Positions 22,601 through 37,297 of a stretch of 64,000 bases of DNA are shown piece by piece. This DNA is from Mikania micrantha. Its lineage: Eukaryota > Streptophyta > Magnoliopsida > Asterales > Asteraceae. The translations under genes were made by a program, and so were the position numbers. The stretch lies in NCBI GenBank assembly GCA_009363875.1, contig CM018698.1:60111067-60175066 (forward strand), written 5' to 3'. The notes beneath the pieces were generated by a model. It did not search any database, had not been told where the DNA came from, and saw nothing but the letters and a program-made list of their open reading frames with translations. How positions within the stretch are numbered: the first letter of the stretch is position 1; each line of letters begins with the position of its first letter.

Positions 22601-25600
22601 AGAGTTGTTTCTGACAACTATTAAATGTCTAGGGTGCTTTATGTAACTTTGATAGAAGTTTGTTAGAGTGTTTGTTGTCTAGCAGGTTTAAAAGAGAAAT
22701 TAATTTGTTCCTAATGTTGTAATCTCAATTGAGTTTTCTTTCAGTAATAAGAGAGTTTTTACTTCTTGATGAACAATCAATTTCGTTCAATTTCATTGTT
22801 GATTTCTTATTTTCTTTGAGCATACGCTTACAATTGGTATCAGAGCCCGGTGGTGAGGCTTGATCTAAAGAAAGTAAGAAGCAATTGAAGTCAGTATGGT
22901 GTCAACGAAGTTTGATCTAGAGAAATTTGATGGCAAGAATGATTTCGGGTTATGGCGAGTCAGGATGCGAGCTCTACTCGTACATCAGGGATTGGTGGGA
23001 GCACTCGCCAGAGAAGCAAGATTGCCGGAGGATATGTCAGATAAGGAGAAACGAGAAGTAATGGAGAAAGCTCATAGTGCCATAATTTTGTCTTTGGGAG
23101 ATCGGGTGTTGAGGGAGGTATCCAAGGAAGATTCTGCTGCGGGAATTTGGTCAAAACTTGAGAGTTTGTATATGACCAAATCTCTCGCGAATCGTCTGTA
23201 TTTGAAGAAGCGACTATACACGTTTCATATGGCTTCAAACAAGACGGTTGAAGATCATGTAGATGAATTTAATAAACTCATCCTTGATCTTGAAAACATT
23301 GAAATCTCCTTAGATGATGAGGACAGAGCGATTATTTTCTTTACCTCATTACCAAAATCTTATGAACATTTTGTAGATATTCTCATGTAGGAAGAGAGAC
23401 TCTTACTATGGAAGAGGTGTTGGCTGCTATGAACTCAAAAGAGTTGAAGAAAAGGGCTGATGTACATGAAGAATCTGGTGATGGATTGTATGTACGGGGA
23501 AGGCCTGAACACAGGAATGCAAAGGGCAAGAACTTGTCAAGGTCTAAGTCAAGGTTCAAAAGAAGATGCTATGTATGCAATTCAGAGAAACATTTAAAGA
23601 AGGATTGTCCAGAAAGAAAGAAGGCTGGGCATGATGCAAGTACATCAAAGGCACACATCAATCATGTTTTGGAAGGCTCATCGGATGGGTATGATAGTGC
23701 AGATGTGATGTGTGTAACTAACAAGGAGGAGAAAGATTCTTGGATTCTTGATTCAGGATGTTCCTTTCATATGACCCATGTCAAGAAATTCTTTAAAGAA
23801 TTGAAGCTGGAGGATCTAGGAGAAGTCAAACTTGGTGATGACAGACCGTGTCGAATTCTTGGAATTGGAACCATTATGTTTAAATTACAGAATGGATCTG
23901 AAGTTGAAGTTACAGATGTCAGGTATATTCCCACCCTAAAAAGAAGCTTGTTGTCGCTTGGTATGTTTGAAAGGTTTGGCTATTGTGTTAGTTTAAGAGA
24001 TGGGAAGGCTAAGGTTGTGAAAGGATCTTTAGTCATGTTGACTGGTACTAGAAAAGTAAATAATACTTATCAATTAGATGGTAGTGTTATGCAAGGGTCT
24101 GCTTGTATTGTTGTGTCAAAGGCTGATGGTTCTTTGTTATGGCATAAGAGGTTTGGACATCTGAGTGAACAAGGTCTGGTAGAATTAAGCAAACAGAAAA
24201 TTATTAATGAATTCAAAGTTAATGATGTTGGATTCTGTGAAACTTGTGTTCTGGGAAAACAAAGAAGGGTGCAATTTAAAAAGGGAAAACATATATCTAA
24301 AGGAATCTTAGATTATGTTCACTCTGATCTTTGGGGACTTGCTAGAGTCACTTCTATAAGTGGAGCTAGTTATTTCTTGTCCATAATAGATGACTATTCA
24401 AGAAGGGTGTGGGTATATGTAATTAGACATAAGAGTGATGCATTCAAAAGGTTTGTGGAATGGAAGACTTAGGTGGAGAATCAAACAAAGAGGAGGTTGA
24501 AAAAGCTTAGGATCGATAATGGTCTTGGGTTTTGTAATACTGAGTTTAATCAGTTTTGTAAAACACATGGGGTGGCTAGACATTTAACAGTTCCAGGTAC
24601 ACCATAGCAGAATGGTTTAGCAGAAAGGATGAACCGTACGTTGCTGGAAAGATTAAGGTGTATGAGGTTAAATGCTGGATTACCTAAAAGTTTTTGGGGA
24701 GAACTGGTTACTACAACAGCTTATCTGATCAACAGATCACCTTCTCAAGCTTTGAATATGAAGACACCTATGGAAGTTTGGACAGGAGTTAAGCCTGATT
24801 GCAGCCATTTGAGGGTAATTGGATCTATAGTGTATGCACATATGAGTCAAGATAAGCTTGATGCTAGATCACAGAAATGTATTCTTTTGGGATATCCGGA
24901 AGGTGTGAAGGGTTATAGGTTATGGAAACTTGAAGTTGGAAGTTCAAGGATTTTAGTAAGTAAAGATGTAGAGTTGCGAGCAGAGGTATTGTACAAACAT
25001 GTTGGTACGAATACTGAACAGAGTATCAGGTCTGAATAGAGTCAAGAGAAAGTTTTAATTGAGGTGGAGTCAATTGATGAAAGCAGTAACTCAGAGGTTG
25101 ATGGTGTTGGTGTTAATTCTGATTATGAGGCAGGTGAATCAAGTCATAGTATTGCAAAAGATAGTCCAAGAAGGAATATTGTTGCTCCTTTGAGAAACAG
25201 GGAAGGTGATGTTAATATTTCTGCTGTGGCCTTTTTTGTTGCTGAAGAAGAATGTTTATATGAACCTTTGTCGTATAATGAGGCTATGTCTTCAGATAAT
25301 AAAGAAAAGTGGTAATGATGCTATGGTAGAAGAAATGAATTCACTAGAAAAGAATGACACATGGGAACTTGTAGATCAACCTGAAAATCAGAAATTGGTA
25401 TCTTGTAAGTGGATTTTTAAAGTAAAGGAGGGTATTCCAGGTGTTGAAAATCCGAGATTCAAGGCAAGATTAGTAGCTAAAGGTTTTACTCAAAGGGCTG
25501 GTGTGGATTACAATGAGATTTTTTCACCAGTAGTGAAACATACTTCCATTAGAGTAATGTTGTCACTCACTGCTGCTTATGATCTAGAACTAGAACAATT

Positions 25601-28600
25601 AGATATTAAGACAACGTTTTTACATGGTTTTCTGGATGAGAAGATTTATATGAGACAGCCATGTGGTTTTGTGGTCAAAGGCAGTGAAGATAAAGTTTGT
25701 TTGTTGAAGAAATCGTTGTATGGACTTAAACAGTCTCCTAGACAATGGTATAAACATTTTGATGAGTTTGTAGTTACTCATGGGTTCTCTAGAAGTTCAT
25801 ATGATAGTTGTGTGTACTTTAGAGAATGTTACAGTGGTAATATAATTTATTTGCTGCTGTATGTAGATGATATGTTACTCGCTTGAAATGAAGAAGTTGG
25901 GAGAGGCAAAAAGAATTTTGGGAATGGAGATAAGCCGGAATAGAAGTCTGAGGCAGTTAACTTTAACTCAAACTTCTTATACAGAGAAAATTCTTAAAAA
26001 TTATTCTATGAATAATTGTAAGGCTGTTAAAACTCCTGTGGCTGTTCATCTGAAGTTGTCTTTAAATGATGCTCCAAAATCAGAAGAGGACTCAATGTAC
26101 ATGGAAAAGGTGCCTTATGCAAATGTTGTTGGAAGCCTTATGTACTTAATGGTTTGTACTAGACCCGATCTTGCATATGCAGTGAGTTTAGTAAGCAGGT
26201 TTATAGCAAATCCTGGAAAGGCTCATTGGGAAGCTGCAAAATGGATTCTTAGGTATTTTTAGGGTACTAAAGGTTGGGGACTTGGGGTTTGAATTTTGGT
26301 CAGTGTTTAGATAATGTTCAAGATGTTATTGAAGGATATGTGGATGCTGATTATGCTAAAGATAAAGGGAGGTCTCTCACTGGTTATGTTTTTAAAGTTG
26401 AGGGTAATGTGGTTAGTTGGAAAGCACAGCTTCAGCATATTGTTGCTTTATCAACAACAGAGGCTGGGTATGTGGCTTTGACTGAGGCTGTTAAAGATGC
26501 GTTGTGGTTAAAAAGGTTGATTGCTGAGCTGGGTATTTCTGTTGTTAATACGGTTATACATTGTGACAATCAAGGAGCTATTCAGTTGACCAAGAATAGT
26601 GTTTTTCATGAGAGGACCAAGCATATTCATGTTCGGATGCATTTTATTAGAGATGTTATTCATGATAAAGAAGTTGAAGTCAAGTATGTTGCTACAGGTG
26701 ATAATTTGGTTGATATGTTTACTAAAGGTTTGCCAGGTCCTAAATTTGAATTCTGTATGAAAGGGATTGGAGTTAAATGAGATTCATTTCTAAAGGTGGA
26801 GATTGTTAGTCTGTTAGAATTGATCTCATGTTTCGGTATTGAGTTAGTAGAGTTAGTATATGTTAGAGTTGTTTCTGACAACTATTAAATGTCTAGGGTG
26901 CTTTGTGTAACTTTGATAGAAGTTTGTTAGATTGTTTGTTGTCTAGCAGGTTTAAAAGAGGAATTAGTTTGTTCCTAATGTTGTAATCTCAATTGAGTTT
27001 TCTTTCAGTAATAAGAGAGTTTTTACTTCTTGATGAACAATCAATTTCGTTCAATTTCATTGTTGATTTCTTATTTTCTTTGAGCATACGATTACAATGA
27101 TTATACCCGTTTGATCCATTAGAGATATATAACCTGAATCGGCCTATTTGTAAGTAAATAGGTTCAAACTGCCACCTCTATAAATTAATAAACATGCTCC
27201 CCTAACCTTCTTTATAGCAATCCATGCTTGTTCCCATCTCTGTTGACCTTCATCTCCAGGCCATGGCATACCAGAGCTTTGCATTATGTTTTTCAGCTCT
27301 TGTACCTGAAATAACAATTATCATCATTTTTTCAAAATTTTGACCATTGCAAAACTAATAATTTAATGAAATATATGGAAGTTACCAGCTGGGATGGTGC
27401 AACAAGCTCCAAAACTGTCTTGCGGATCTCCTCGAGCACATCAAAGTCTCCAGCTGCTAATTTTTCCTTCAGTATTTGTAACTTTTCATACACCCCCTGC
27501 AAATTTAATGTATTATTTATATAAACCTTTGGCACTTACCAATTTTATTCTAAAGCACAGCAACTAAAAAGGCAAAATGATATTCATTGAACCTTCATAT
27601 TTGATACTTTTCTTAGTAAGTTGCAAAGAAAGATTGACCCTTCATTCACAAATGATAATATTTCTTAAATTTTAAAGATATGGTATACCTGATTTAGTTT
27701 ATCATAAAGAACTTTCTCAAAAGTTCCAAATGGTAATGCAACCGAAGTAGGAATGCCAACCCAAGATGGGACTTTTCCTTTAAGGTATGCAATATTACGT
27801 GATTTAGCTCCAACCTTAAAAAGTTCAAAGAAAGTGAATTACAAAATAAATATTATATTTTGGAAAAAAATGAGAATTTTGTGATGTATATAAAAATGGC
27901 AGTGTAAGCCTAACCATTTCACTCGTGAACTCCTCAGATGATATGGCAAATTTACCAGCAAACTGTTTTTTGACCAATTTTATGTTTGGTGGTTGATCAA
28001 CTTCTTCCATGTGATTTGATTGTTTTAGATCTCCCTCTTGCACCTCACTAAGATAATACACACAAGGAAGAGAGAGAAAGTTGTATATGGACAATAAGAC
28101 AAATATAAGATGAGATATTTATTTTACTAAGCACCAGGACAATACCTATAAATTATATCAGCTGATGTAGGTTTTAGTTTCAACAGTTTTCCTTCTTTTG
28201 ATCGAAAATCATCCAAAATATCAGGATCAAAACATGTTGCAAAACAAACCTGTCAAGAGAAATGCAAAAGGCATGCCTCAAAAACAGAGGTGGCAAAACA
28301 GTGTGATTTAAGTTACAATTCAACTCTAATAGATCATATGGTATAATAAAGTTTTAGTTTAAAAAAAACGGGTCTTTGGGTCAAATATGTCAAAAACTAC
28401 TCAAAATGTAGTTTTTTTTTTGGCAAACCTAAATTGTTTTATTCAAAAAAAATATTATTGTAACATATAGTTTTGCAAATCAAATTTTTGAGCCAGGGGT
28501 CTCTCACTAAGCAGCATCTCTACCACATTGGGGTAGGGGTAAGGTTTGTCTTCATCTCTCCCCACCAGACCCCACAAAGTGGGATTACACTGGGTACGTG

Positions 28601-31600
28601 TTATTGTTGTTGTATAGTTTTGAAAATCGTATTTAACCCACTAACTTTTACTAAAAAAAAAATTAGATTGATAAAGTGCTTTGGGTCATCCCTACCTGGT
28701 TCAATACATACTACATGTTACCAATTTCGATTCAAACCCATTTCAACCTGCTACCTGACCCACCCATGATCTGGGGTAATGATGATTCTGTACTAGATCA
28801 ATACCTTGCTGTTTCTTGCTCGAACAGAAACATGAGATAATACATCTGGCATGTCAGGTGTTACTACAGCAACAGTACCATCAGGAATTTCCTCCTCTCC
28901 ACTCACAGATTTTGCCACTAAAATAGTTGGCAATTTATAAGTTTTGTTTTGAACAGAAAGTAATTCATCAACAACCACAACATATCCAACAGCTTCAACT
29001 GGGCTGATAACCTGCCAGCTGTCCACAGGAAGGGAAGTTGCATTTTTAATGGTAGAATGACATCATAAAGCTGCAAAATTGACCAAGCCACATGGATGTA
29101 AAACCAACCTTCCCAAATGAGCCACATCGCGTAGAATGGGGTCAAGGCGGTTAACCAATGATGATAAAGAAGCAGCTGATCCCGCACGAATAATTTCTTC
29201 AGTGAATATGCTCACCTGCAAGGATTTGAAGAGCAACATAGATCAATTAAACTTAGTAGAATTTTTTATTTTTTGAAATCTCATCAAAAAAGTTTACCAC
29301 GTATTCTATAAATTATATGTATGTATATAATTCTATTTTAATGTAACTTTAATGTACAACCCTTTTCTTCTTAACTAATTACATGATTACACCCACTCAA
29401 ATAGTATAGTTTTAAAATATAAATATACAATAAGTATTTCAGGTATTATCCTTTTTGTATTACGAACGCCCCGTTAGCGGTGCGCACATATAATGTATAT
29501 ATGTGTCGACAGCTCTTGAGGGGCAAAAGTAAAATTGCACTAATTTTAACGTTATTTTACTTATTCAGTGAAAATAACGTTAAAATCGTTTCGGACGGTT
29601 GATCAAGCATCATGAGCCGAGGGTCTCACTGGAAGCAGCCTCTCTACCCCTACGGGGTAGGGGTAAGGCTGTCTACATCTCACCCTCCTCAGACCCTGCC
29701 TTAGCATGCTAATGGCGGGATATACTGAGTACGTTGATTGATTGATTGATTATCCTTTTTGTATTACGACATGATTAACAATCGTAGGCTACTAATGTGA
29801 AACAATTTAATTGGCTGGTGGCAAGGTTTAAAAGAACTATAAATAACCTCGAGGCGTTTTCTGTAAGCCTCAAGGTGGACCAAGGCGTAAGCCTCAAGAT
29901 ATTATTAAAATAATATATACATTTCATAAAAAGTGCAATCTGATACAAAACAAACGTCTTAAGTGCCAGAATTTAAGCACAAAAATGAACAACCTAATTT
30001 AATAATGTTATGAGATTTAAGTATTATAAAACTCATTTTTCTCTGTATCATTCTTAACAAAAGCACCTAGATATGACTGAAAGCCGATTAAAAGGCGGGT
30101 TCTTCAATCTGAAAGTCAATCAAATTTGAAGGCTCCTAGGTTGGCCGAAGTACAGAAGAATGACCGAAATCTGGAAGTCAATCGAATGGTTGAAGTACTA
30201 TTGAATGAAACTAGGGTTTGGGTAGGCTAGCCAATTTTCTATTAAATGGGTCAAAAATAGTTCAAAATAGGCAAAAACAGTCCAAAAAAATATAAATTAG
30301 GCATGTTTAGCGAGGCTTAAGCCTCAAAGCCTCGCCTCATTGCCTCGGACCTCCTTGGACCGCAATTTAGGTTCCAGCTTACCCCCATGAGGCTAAGTCT
30401 CTTATACTTTTTTCCAAAGCCTCGACTGAGGCGTAAGTCTCGAGGCGGGCCTTTGACAACCTTTTTTAAACCATGGCTTGTAGCACCAATAATCCTTCTA
30501 TTTAGCACAACACCAATTTCAAAAGAAGAAAATATATGACATCATTTACCGCCCATTGGTCCAAATTAAGTCGAGCCCCAAGGTACTCGGCAGATGGTTG
30601 CAATAGCTGATGATACAACTCTCCCTTGCTTGCAAGTGCAAGTCGGGTTCTATCAAGGACTGATTTTGCAAATAATGCCCAACTATCATCACGAGTCTTC
30701 AACATGCCAAGTGCTTGATTCCATCCCTTCAAAGCAAATAGATAAAAGAAAATGACATTTAGTATTTTTGAAGCAATTAGAAACAAGAGTCCCTTAACCT
30801 AATTCGAGTTTTAACCTTCTGAAATGAAAAGCTACTTAATCTAAGAGCAAAATTGTTCCCAAAATATTACTTCCATATTACTTCATGACAACTGTAGACA
30901 AACAATATAACTGGTAGATAAATTAAGTTAATTTAACATTCTTTCAAATGTAAAATGCATAATAAATGTTACTTCGTCTTGATTTCTATTTAGATAGAAG
31001 AAATTTCAAAAGTTCTTATTAAGGCACTTGTTTCAATAGTGCCACATCAACCCCACATCAAGGAAAAAGTCAACACTATCAGATAACTGAAACGTCAGAT
31101 GTCATGTTATCATTTGAAGTGGTAACCAGGTCAGCATACCCTTAGTTAATACTTTCGAAAGTTGACTACCTTAATGAAACATTTTTTTTGTATGTTATTT
31201 TATATGCAATTTACCCATTTTACTATTCTCCTTCAACACAAAGAAAGGAAGAACATGATTAACGGTACTGAAATTACCTTTAAGCAGTAGATTAGATCCT
31301 CATTGTTGTCTGAAGAGAGTATGAGGTTCTCGAGAAGCAGAGTGATGAAATATATAACTTTCTGCCAAATCAATGAGGTGATGCATGAGATTTATATGAC
31401 AAACTTTACAAACAATAAAACATCTGTAATATGAATAATGGGGGTTCGTATGAAAAGTATTGATGTGCCAATAGTGCACATGACACAGGGGAAAACCAGA
31501 AATTAAACAAGTGGAATATCTGATTTACCTCTGGCTTAGCACTGTTCAACTCCTCATAGCTCCTTTCAATGGCTGTCCTTACAGTAGAATCCAGGGCAAT

Positions 31601-34600
31601 GTCCAAAAAGAGAAGATCCTTGAGCCGGTCATTTGGTTTGGAAAGTAATGGCCTAAGTTCCTCACGTGCCTCTAGCAGACCCTGGATGAAAAGAGAAAAA
31701 AGTTATCTTTTATTTATTATGTCAAGTGAAAACAAAACAGAATCATATTTATGTGCAAAAAGGTAGGCCCCAGACCTCAAGAAGGGTTTCCACGTTCTTA
31801 TCTTCAACATGCTCTAAAACAAACTGAAGCAGTTCCTGTATTAAAGTTTGTGAGTTGAACAGAAATCATGGTGTTCAAGAAATTACTCTCTGGATAATTG
31901 ACATTACAAAATATACAAACCGAAATATACTCACCGGGAATCCAGATGGCAGACCAGAAACAGGATTAATATTCACCCCAACCATGAATCCTTGTCCCTA
32001 AAATTTTGAAAGATCAACAAAAAGAAGACAAGCAAAAATCTTGGAAGTACTTTACACAGATTTCCGTTTTCTTTGTTTTCACCAAAAAAAACCATTAAAC
32101 TTTCAATATTTTCAACTTAATATAATCTTCTAAGTTCTAAGTTAACCTGCTTCCAGAAGCCACATCAGTAAAAAAGTCAATGTAGTTCAAGTTAAAAACA
32201 CATTGGTTGCCACATCATCTTTTTTAAATGCTGAACTGGATCAGACTACCTTAAGTCAAATATTCTTAAAGTTGGTTGCCTTAAATCAGTTTATTTTTGA
32301 AAAGTTCAATGGTATTATGATTAGAAACAAAGATTTCCATTTAAAAGAGAAATCCTCCAAAAGGATGTTATATTTCTATGCAATTTCCCTAAGATATATC
32401 ATGTTGAGAAGACCAAGATATTGATATTACCTCTGATTTATAACCCATGCAGTTTGATATTGCAGATTCAAGATCTGCTCCTGAATGAACTGCCTGCACC
32501 AATGAGAAGGCAATAAAGATTTGAGAACCTGCAAAATATTGGGCTAAAAGAAAGAGAAGATGGGTGTATATCTCTAACTTTTGTATCCTTTTAGAAATTG
32601 TACTTTTTTTTGTATATTTGATGAGTGATGGATTTTGTCCTGTCTGGATCAGTATGGACTTTTTGTATTGTTTGGGTCATTACATGCACTTGATGATGCA
32701 ACAGTTTTTGCTTTTGTCCTGTTTGGGTCACAATTAAATTACCCCATAGTGACCCAAAGGAGACAAACCATCTTTTAATGACTCAAATTAACAAAATGTA
32801 CAATGACTAAAAGGAGACAACTAAGTACATTGGTAATTATGCAAAAAAATACCCACAAAAAGATATTGGCAAAGAGTCCAAACCTTCAATGTTCTCATGT
32901 AGTTTCCCAAATCACGCAAAAGGCCTTCCTTTTGGTCACTTGAGAATTTTGGCTCATTGCGAATGGCACGATCATAGCTTAGAAGTCGTTCTTTTGTTAT
33001 TCCATTTGTATTCAGTGTGTTCCAATAAACACTAATGTCAAAGTCACTTTTAATATAATCAATCAATGCCTGCAACAAAATGAGTAACATATGTTAGAAT
33101 TTCTAGCATATTATATGTTTCATAGAACATAAATTAGCTTCACATGCAATATACTTGGCAGATCACAACGTCATCAGGGCTTGTGTTATTATGCAATTTC
33201 TGATGCCACTCTTCCATCATTCCTCCTGCACAATTATTATTTCTCTACAGTTGGCAAATAGGTAAAGTAATATCAGCCTTCACTTGAGATGGATTATGCA
33301 AATTATGTCACAAAAATTGTTTAAAAAAGAAATTGTGCCACCTGGATGACTAGTATTTCATCACGGATGCGCTGGCCAACATCCCCTTCACCTCCACGCC
33401 CGACAGTTGACATGATCATTCTCAGAAGTTCATTATATTGTGGATAATTCACGTATACGTTCTGAAGCAAGTCTGTGAGCCTATCTTGAGCTCTGCTTAT
33501 TTCACTGCACCAAACATAGACATGAAGACCAGCCAATTTAGGATGTTTGAGAAATGGTGTTTTTTTTTGTGGGAGAACCTATTTTTTATGTGCACAAAAC
33601 ATATCAAACTGTTGAGGTTCATAGTCCTTAGTTGGGCCAGTGTAGATAGTAGGAACAAAGGGAAGGGCAGTTGTCCCTAATCTTAGAGTACCCTTCTATT
33701 TTTGTTAACCCTAGTTTTTCATTTGCTATATCTTGATCTCTTGTACTTGTAATTTGTATCACCTCATAATAAATAAGACTTTCCTAGTTACCATCCACGG
33801 ATGTAGGTCATTTTAAACCAAACTATGTTAAACCATTGTGTTCCTTATTTTTATTGTGTGTGTTTTCGGATTCATGTGCGATATGCCTAACAAGTGGTAT
33901 TAGAGCCACGGATCTTGATCGGGGATCACACGAGGGCACCACCAAAAACCTGTTTCACTGCCGCGTACCTCGGACTGATCAATTTTCCGCCGTTGTTCAT
34001 GCCACCACATAGGGAATAGTCGTACTTGTTCATTCAGGTTCAGCCTCTGCTAGGATATAACATGAAAGGGTTGATTGCCAGCTAGGCTTTTGCCACCCAG
34101 CCACCGGCAATCAGAATTAGGTTTTTGTCCAAAGCAGCCAACATCACCATTGTGTGCTCAACACCACCCGTCGTTGCTGCTATATTCAGTTTTCGAGCGA
34201 TCATTGGGTTTAGATCATTTCTATTTTATAGAGAAAAATTGTTTGAATCAAAAGAGACCGAGAACCAGTGTCAAATGAATCGTCAGATTTTATTGTTTCA
34301 GTTTGTTTGATTATTCAAGTTCATTATCCCGATATGCATTAGATTGACTGATTTGTTAGCAAGTTTTAGTTAAACAACCTTTACTATGTTTGTCTTTGTT
34401 TATCAATCAGTTTTGTTATAGGTATTGCTATGGAAAAAGACAAAAAGGTCATGATAGAGAAGTTTGATGGGAAAGAATTTGGTTGGTGGATAATGCAGAT
34501 TAAGGCACTGTTATGTCCAAAAATCATGGATCAAGTGTTGGAGGGCAAGAAACCAGAAAAAAAAATTTACAAGCAGATTGGGAGAAGATGGATAAAAAGG

Positions 34601-37260
34601 CTAAGGCAATGATCATGTTGTCAACTTGTCATTGTCGAAGAATGTTGCATTTAACATCATGAAGGAAACCATAACCTGTGGTATGATGCAGACACTATCC
34701 AACTTGTACAAAAAGCTTTTAGCATTCAACAAAAATAAGGTTTATCTAAATAGAGAGCTTGTGAATACTAGGATGAAAGAAGGTGATACAGTAATAGGAC
34801 ACATCAATAACCTTAATTCGATCTTGTCTTGTTTAGTGAATGTGAACATTAAGTTTGATGATGAAGTTCAAGCCATTTTGTTATTATCCCCATTGCCTGA
34901 AAGGGTATTCCAAAACCATGATTGTAGTTAGTAGCTCAACAGAAACTAGCAAGTTTACATTTGAGAAGGTTTGGGATCTTAATTTGGGAGAGGATATACG
35001 ATGTAGAAGTTTTGGGGAATCTTCATTTTTATTTGTTGAGTGTAAAGGAAGTAAGAATAAATGGGGAGGTCGTCAGGTTAGTGGGAGGAGTCAATCTAAG
35101 GCTCGAAGGGATGTGATATGTTGGAACTGTAAGAAGGTAGGACACTTTAGGAATCAGTGTTCAAATCTGAAAAAAGAAGTTAATATTGCAGTAAACGACA
35201 TAGATGATAATGTTTCTCTTAGTGTTGAGAACATTGTTGATTTCTAGGTTATAAAAATTCTCGAGCTTCAATTCATGCTACCCACAGCACTAAAGCAATG
35301 AAGAATCTGAGAGTTGGTGACTTTGGGAAGGTAAAATCTGCTACCAATGAAGTTCTTGATGTTACAGGCATGGGTGACATTGATTTTAAGACTTCAGTCA
35401 TTTCATGGATTTTGAAGAATGTCCGGGTAATTTTAGATTGAAAAGAATGTCAATTTCTTTGGGCAGTTAGATAAACATGGGCATGAAGTTGATTTTAGGA
35501 ATGGGTAATGAAAGGTTGCTAAAGGGAATCTAGTCATAACTCGGGGATAAACGAAAGGTTCATTGTAATTGGTTGAAATATCGTTTAAGGGAGTGATTGT
35601 CCCAATTCGGAAAGATAAAGTCCCGTTCATAGAATCTCGTGAGCAAAATAGGGTGACTATTGCAAATGAGAAACCAAGAGCCAAAGTGAAGATTCAGAGT
35701 GAATGTGCATGGAAGGCTTCATATAATCCAATTAGAGTTTTTCGTGGCAGTGGGAGCACAGGATGTGCTTCAGCTAGGGTTACTAAACGACAATGGATGA
35801 AAATAACCAATATTCCTGCTAATAAAGTCTCTCCAATGGATTCTTGCTTAATAAAGAGTGTTGTTTGTTTTAAGGGCATATCAGGATCCAACAGTTAGTT
35901 AAAGTGGGAGCTGGTATGGACAAATAACAAGTCAGGGGTAGTTTCAACCGTGATTAATGTGTTGGATCTTGGTGGAAGCTTCAATGTGCCTTCAGGTTAA
36001 TTAATGAGAAGCATTGGTAACTAGGAGGAGCATAGCGTTGCATGGACCATATTAAAGAAGTACGATTAGGGTCTGGAGTGCACAAGTATTTAAAAACTCC
36101 GGATGGTAAATTTTTAGGGGTTCAAAGGCTTTAGTTATGCTAAAGTAGACTGTAGGGAACAAGAGGAAGGGCATCAACCCTAACCCTAGAGTTCTCGTTC
36201 TACTTTTGTTAACCCTAGTTTTTCCTTTTCTATATATTGATCTCTTGCACTCATAATTTGTATCACCTCATTATAATAATGTCCTAATTACCATCCATGG
36301 GCGTAGGTTAGTTTAGACCTAACCACATTAAAATCATGTTCTTTATTGCTTTTGTGTGCATGTCTTCAGATTTGTGTGTGTAATATCCTTAACACAAACA
36401 ACTAATGATGCAACATAGTTGTGGGCATTTCGACTCACTTGCATGTAAATAATACAATTGGGTTATGTATTATTTTTTATCACGTCAAAAGTCAATTGAA
36501 GTCTGTATTTAATGCACACAACCCTCTAACTGTAAACTGTTTTATAAGAGATAGTTATACTATTACCGTAATAATAACTTTAGGATAATATCTATCACAC
36601 ATTCACACTAACTATCAAAACAATCTTAAAATACTAAAATAAAAGTGTTTCGGGCCAACTAGGCCTGGCTCATTTCGACTAAGTTACCAAACCAACGATT
36701 TTGCCACCTCTAATGTAGCTCAAGGAAAAATAAGGGTAAATAAACTTGTAAAACAAGTTCAAGTAGATGCCTTACCGTGGCTTTACATTGTAATTTTTAT
36801 TCCATATAAGTTGTCTTGTGGCCATAAAACGCATCCATACAAGAATTGCTGCCAGACCCAACTCACCCGTGTCCTTGGCTTCTTCAATTAAATCTGCTGC
36901 TATATTAAATCTGAGAATAGGAGGAATTTATCATCATGATTAATGTAAGCCATCAGCTGATATGATTAGTAACATCTAAGAAAGGGGGCTTCACAACAAA
37001 AGAACAAAAAATTGGGGGTGTGTGTATAGGAATCGTAACATTTGCTAACCTAATATTAAAGATTAACCCTTAAACTTAAGTCTGATCTTTCATTTTATTT
37101 AATACCTTTTTGATTTAATAGAAAAGAAATTAAAAGGGTTATATTACCCTTCTACCCCTTTAGTCTACAACAATACATTCTTTTACAATTATTTTAATAT
37201 GTAATCAAGAATGAGTTTAAGGATTAACGCTCTAACTAAGGTTATCAAATAATATACTGC

Positions 37261-37297
<37 letters not shown>

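Larger units (their letters stand above)
22540..27096 (+). mobile_element. Ty1/copia retrotransposon (Tnt1/Tork-like) in GWD1 intron 28
   Basis: Two 293-bp LTRs (22540-22832, 26804-27096), both TGTTAGTC...TTACA, differ at six positions by my count (about 2%). Target duplicate gtgat/atgat (one mismatch). PBS TGGTATCAGAGCCCGG at 22835-22850; polypurine stretch aaaggtggagat just before 26804. It is complete in structure, antisense to GWD1, and enlarges that intron to 5.2 kb. The coding region is heavily mutated. Confidence 0.95.
22272..27174. mobile_element. MITE split by a copia element (GWD1 intron)
   Basis: Left terminus tAGAGGTGGCAAAATGGGTG (from 22272) and right terminus ggttcaaactGCCACCTCTa (to 27174) are inverted repeats lying on either side of the copia element. 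Without the copia insertion the MITE would be about 340 bp. The surrounding intron separates GWD1 exons 28 and 29. Confidence 0.65.

Noticed and set aside
37264..37294. Regulatory or origin-like TA tract
   Set aside because: Simple (TA)n microsatellite in an intron.
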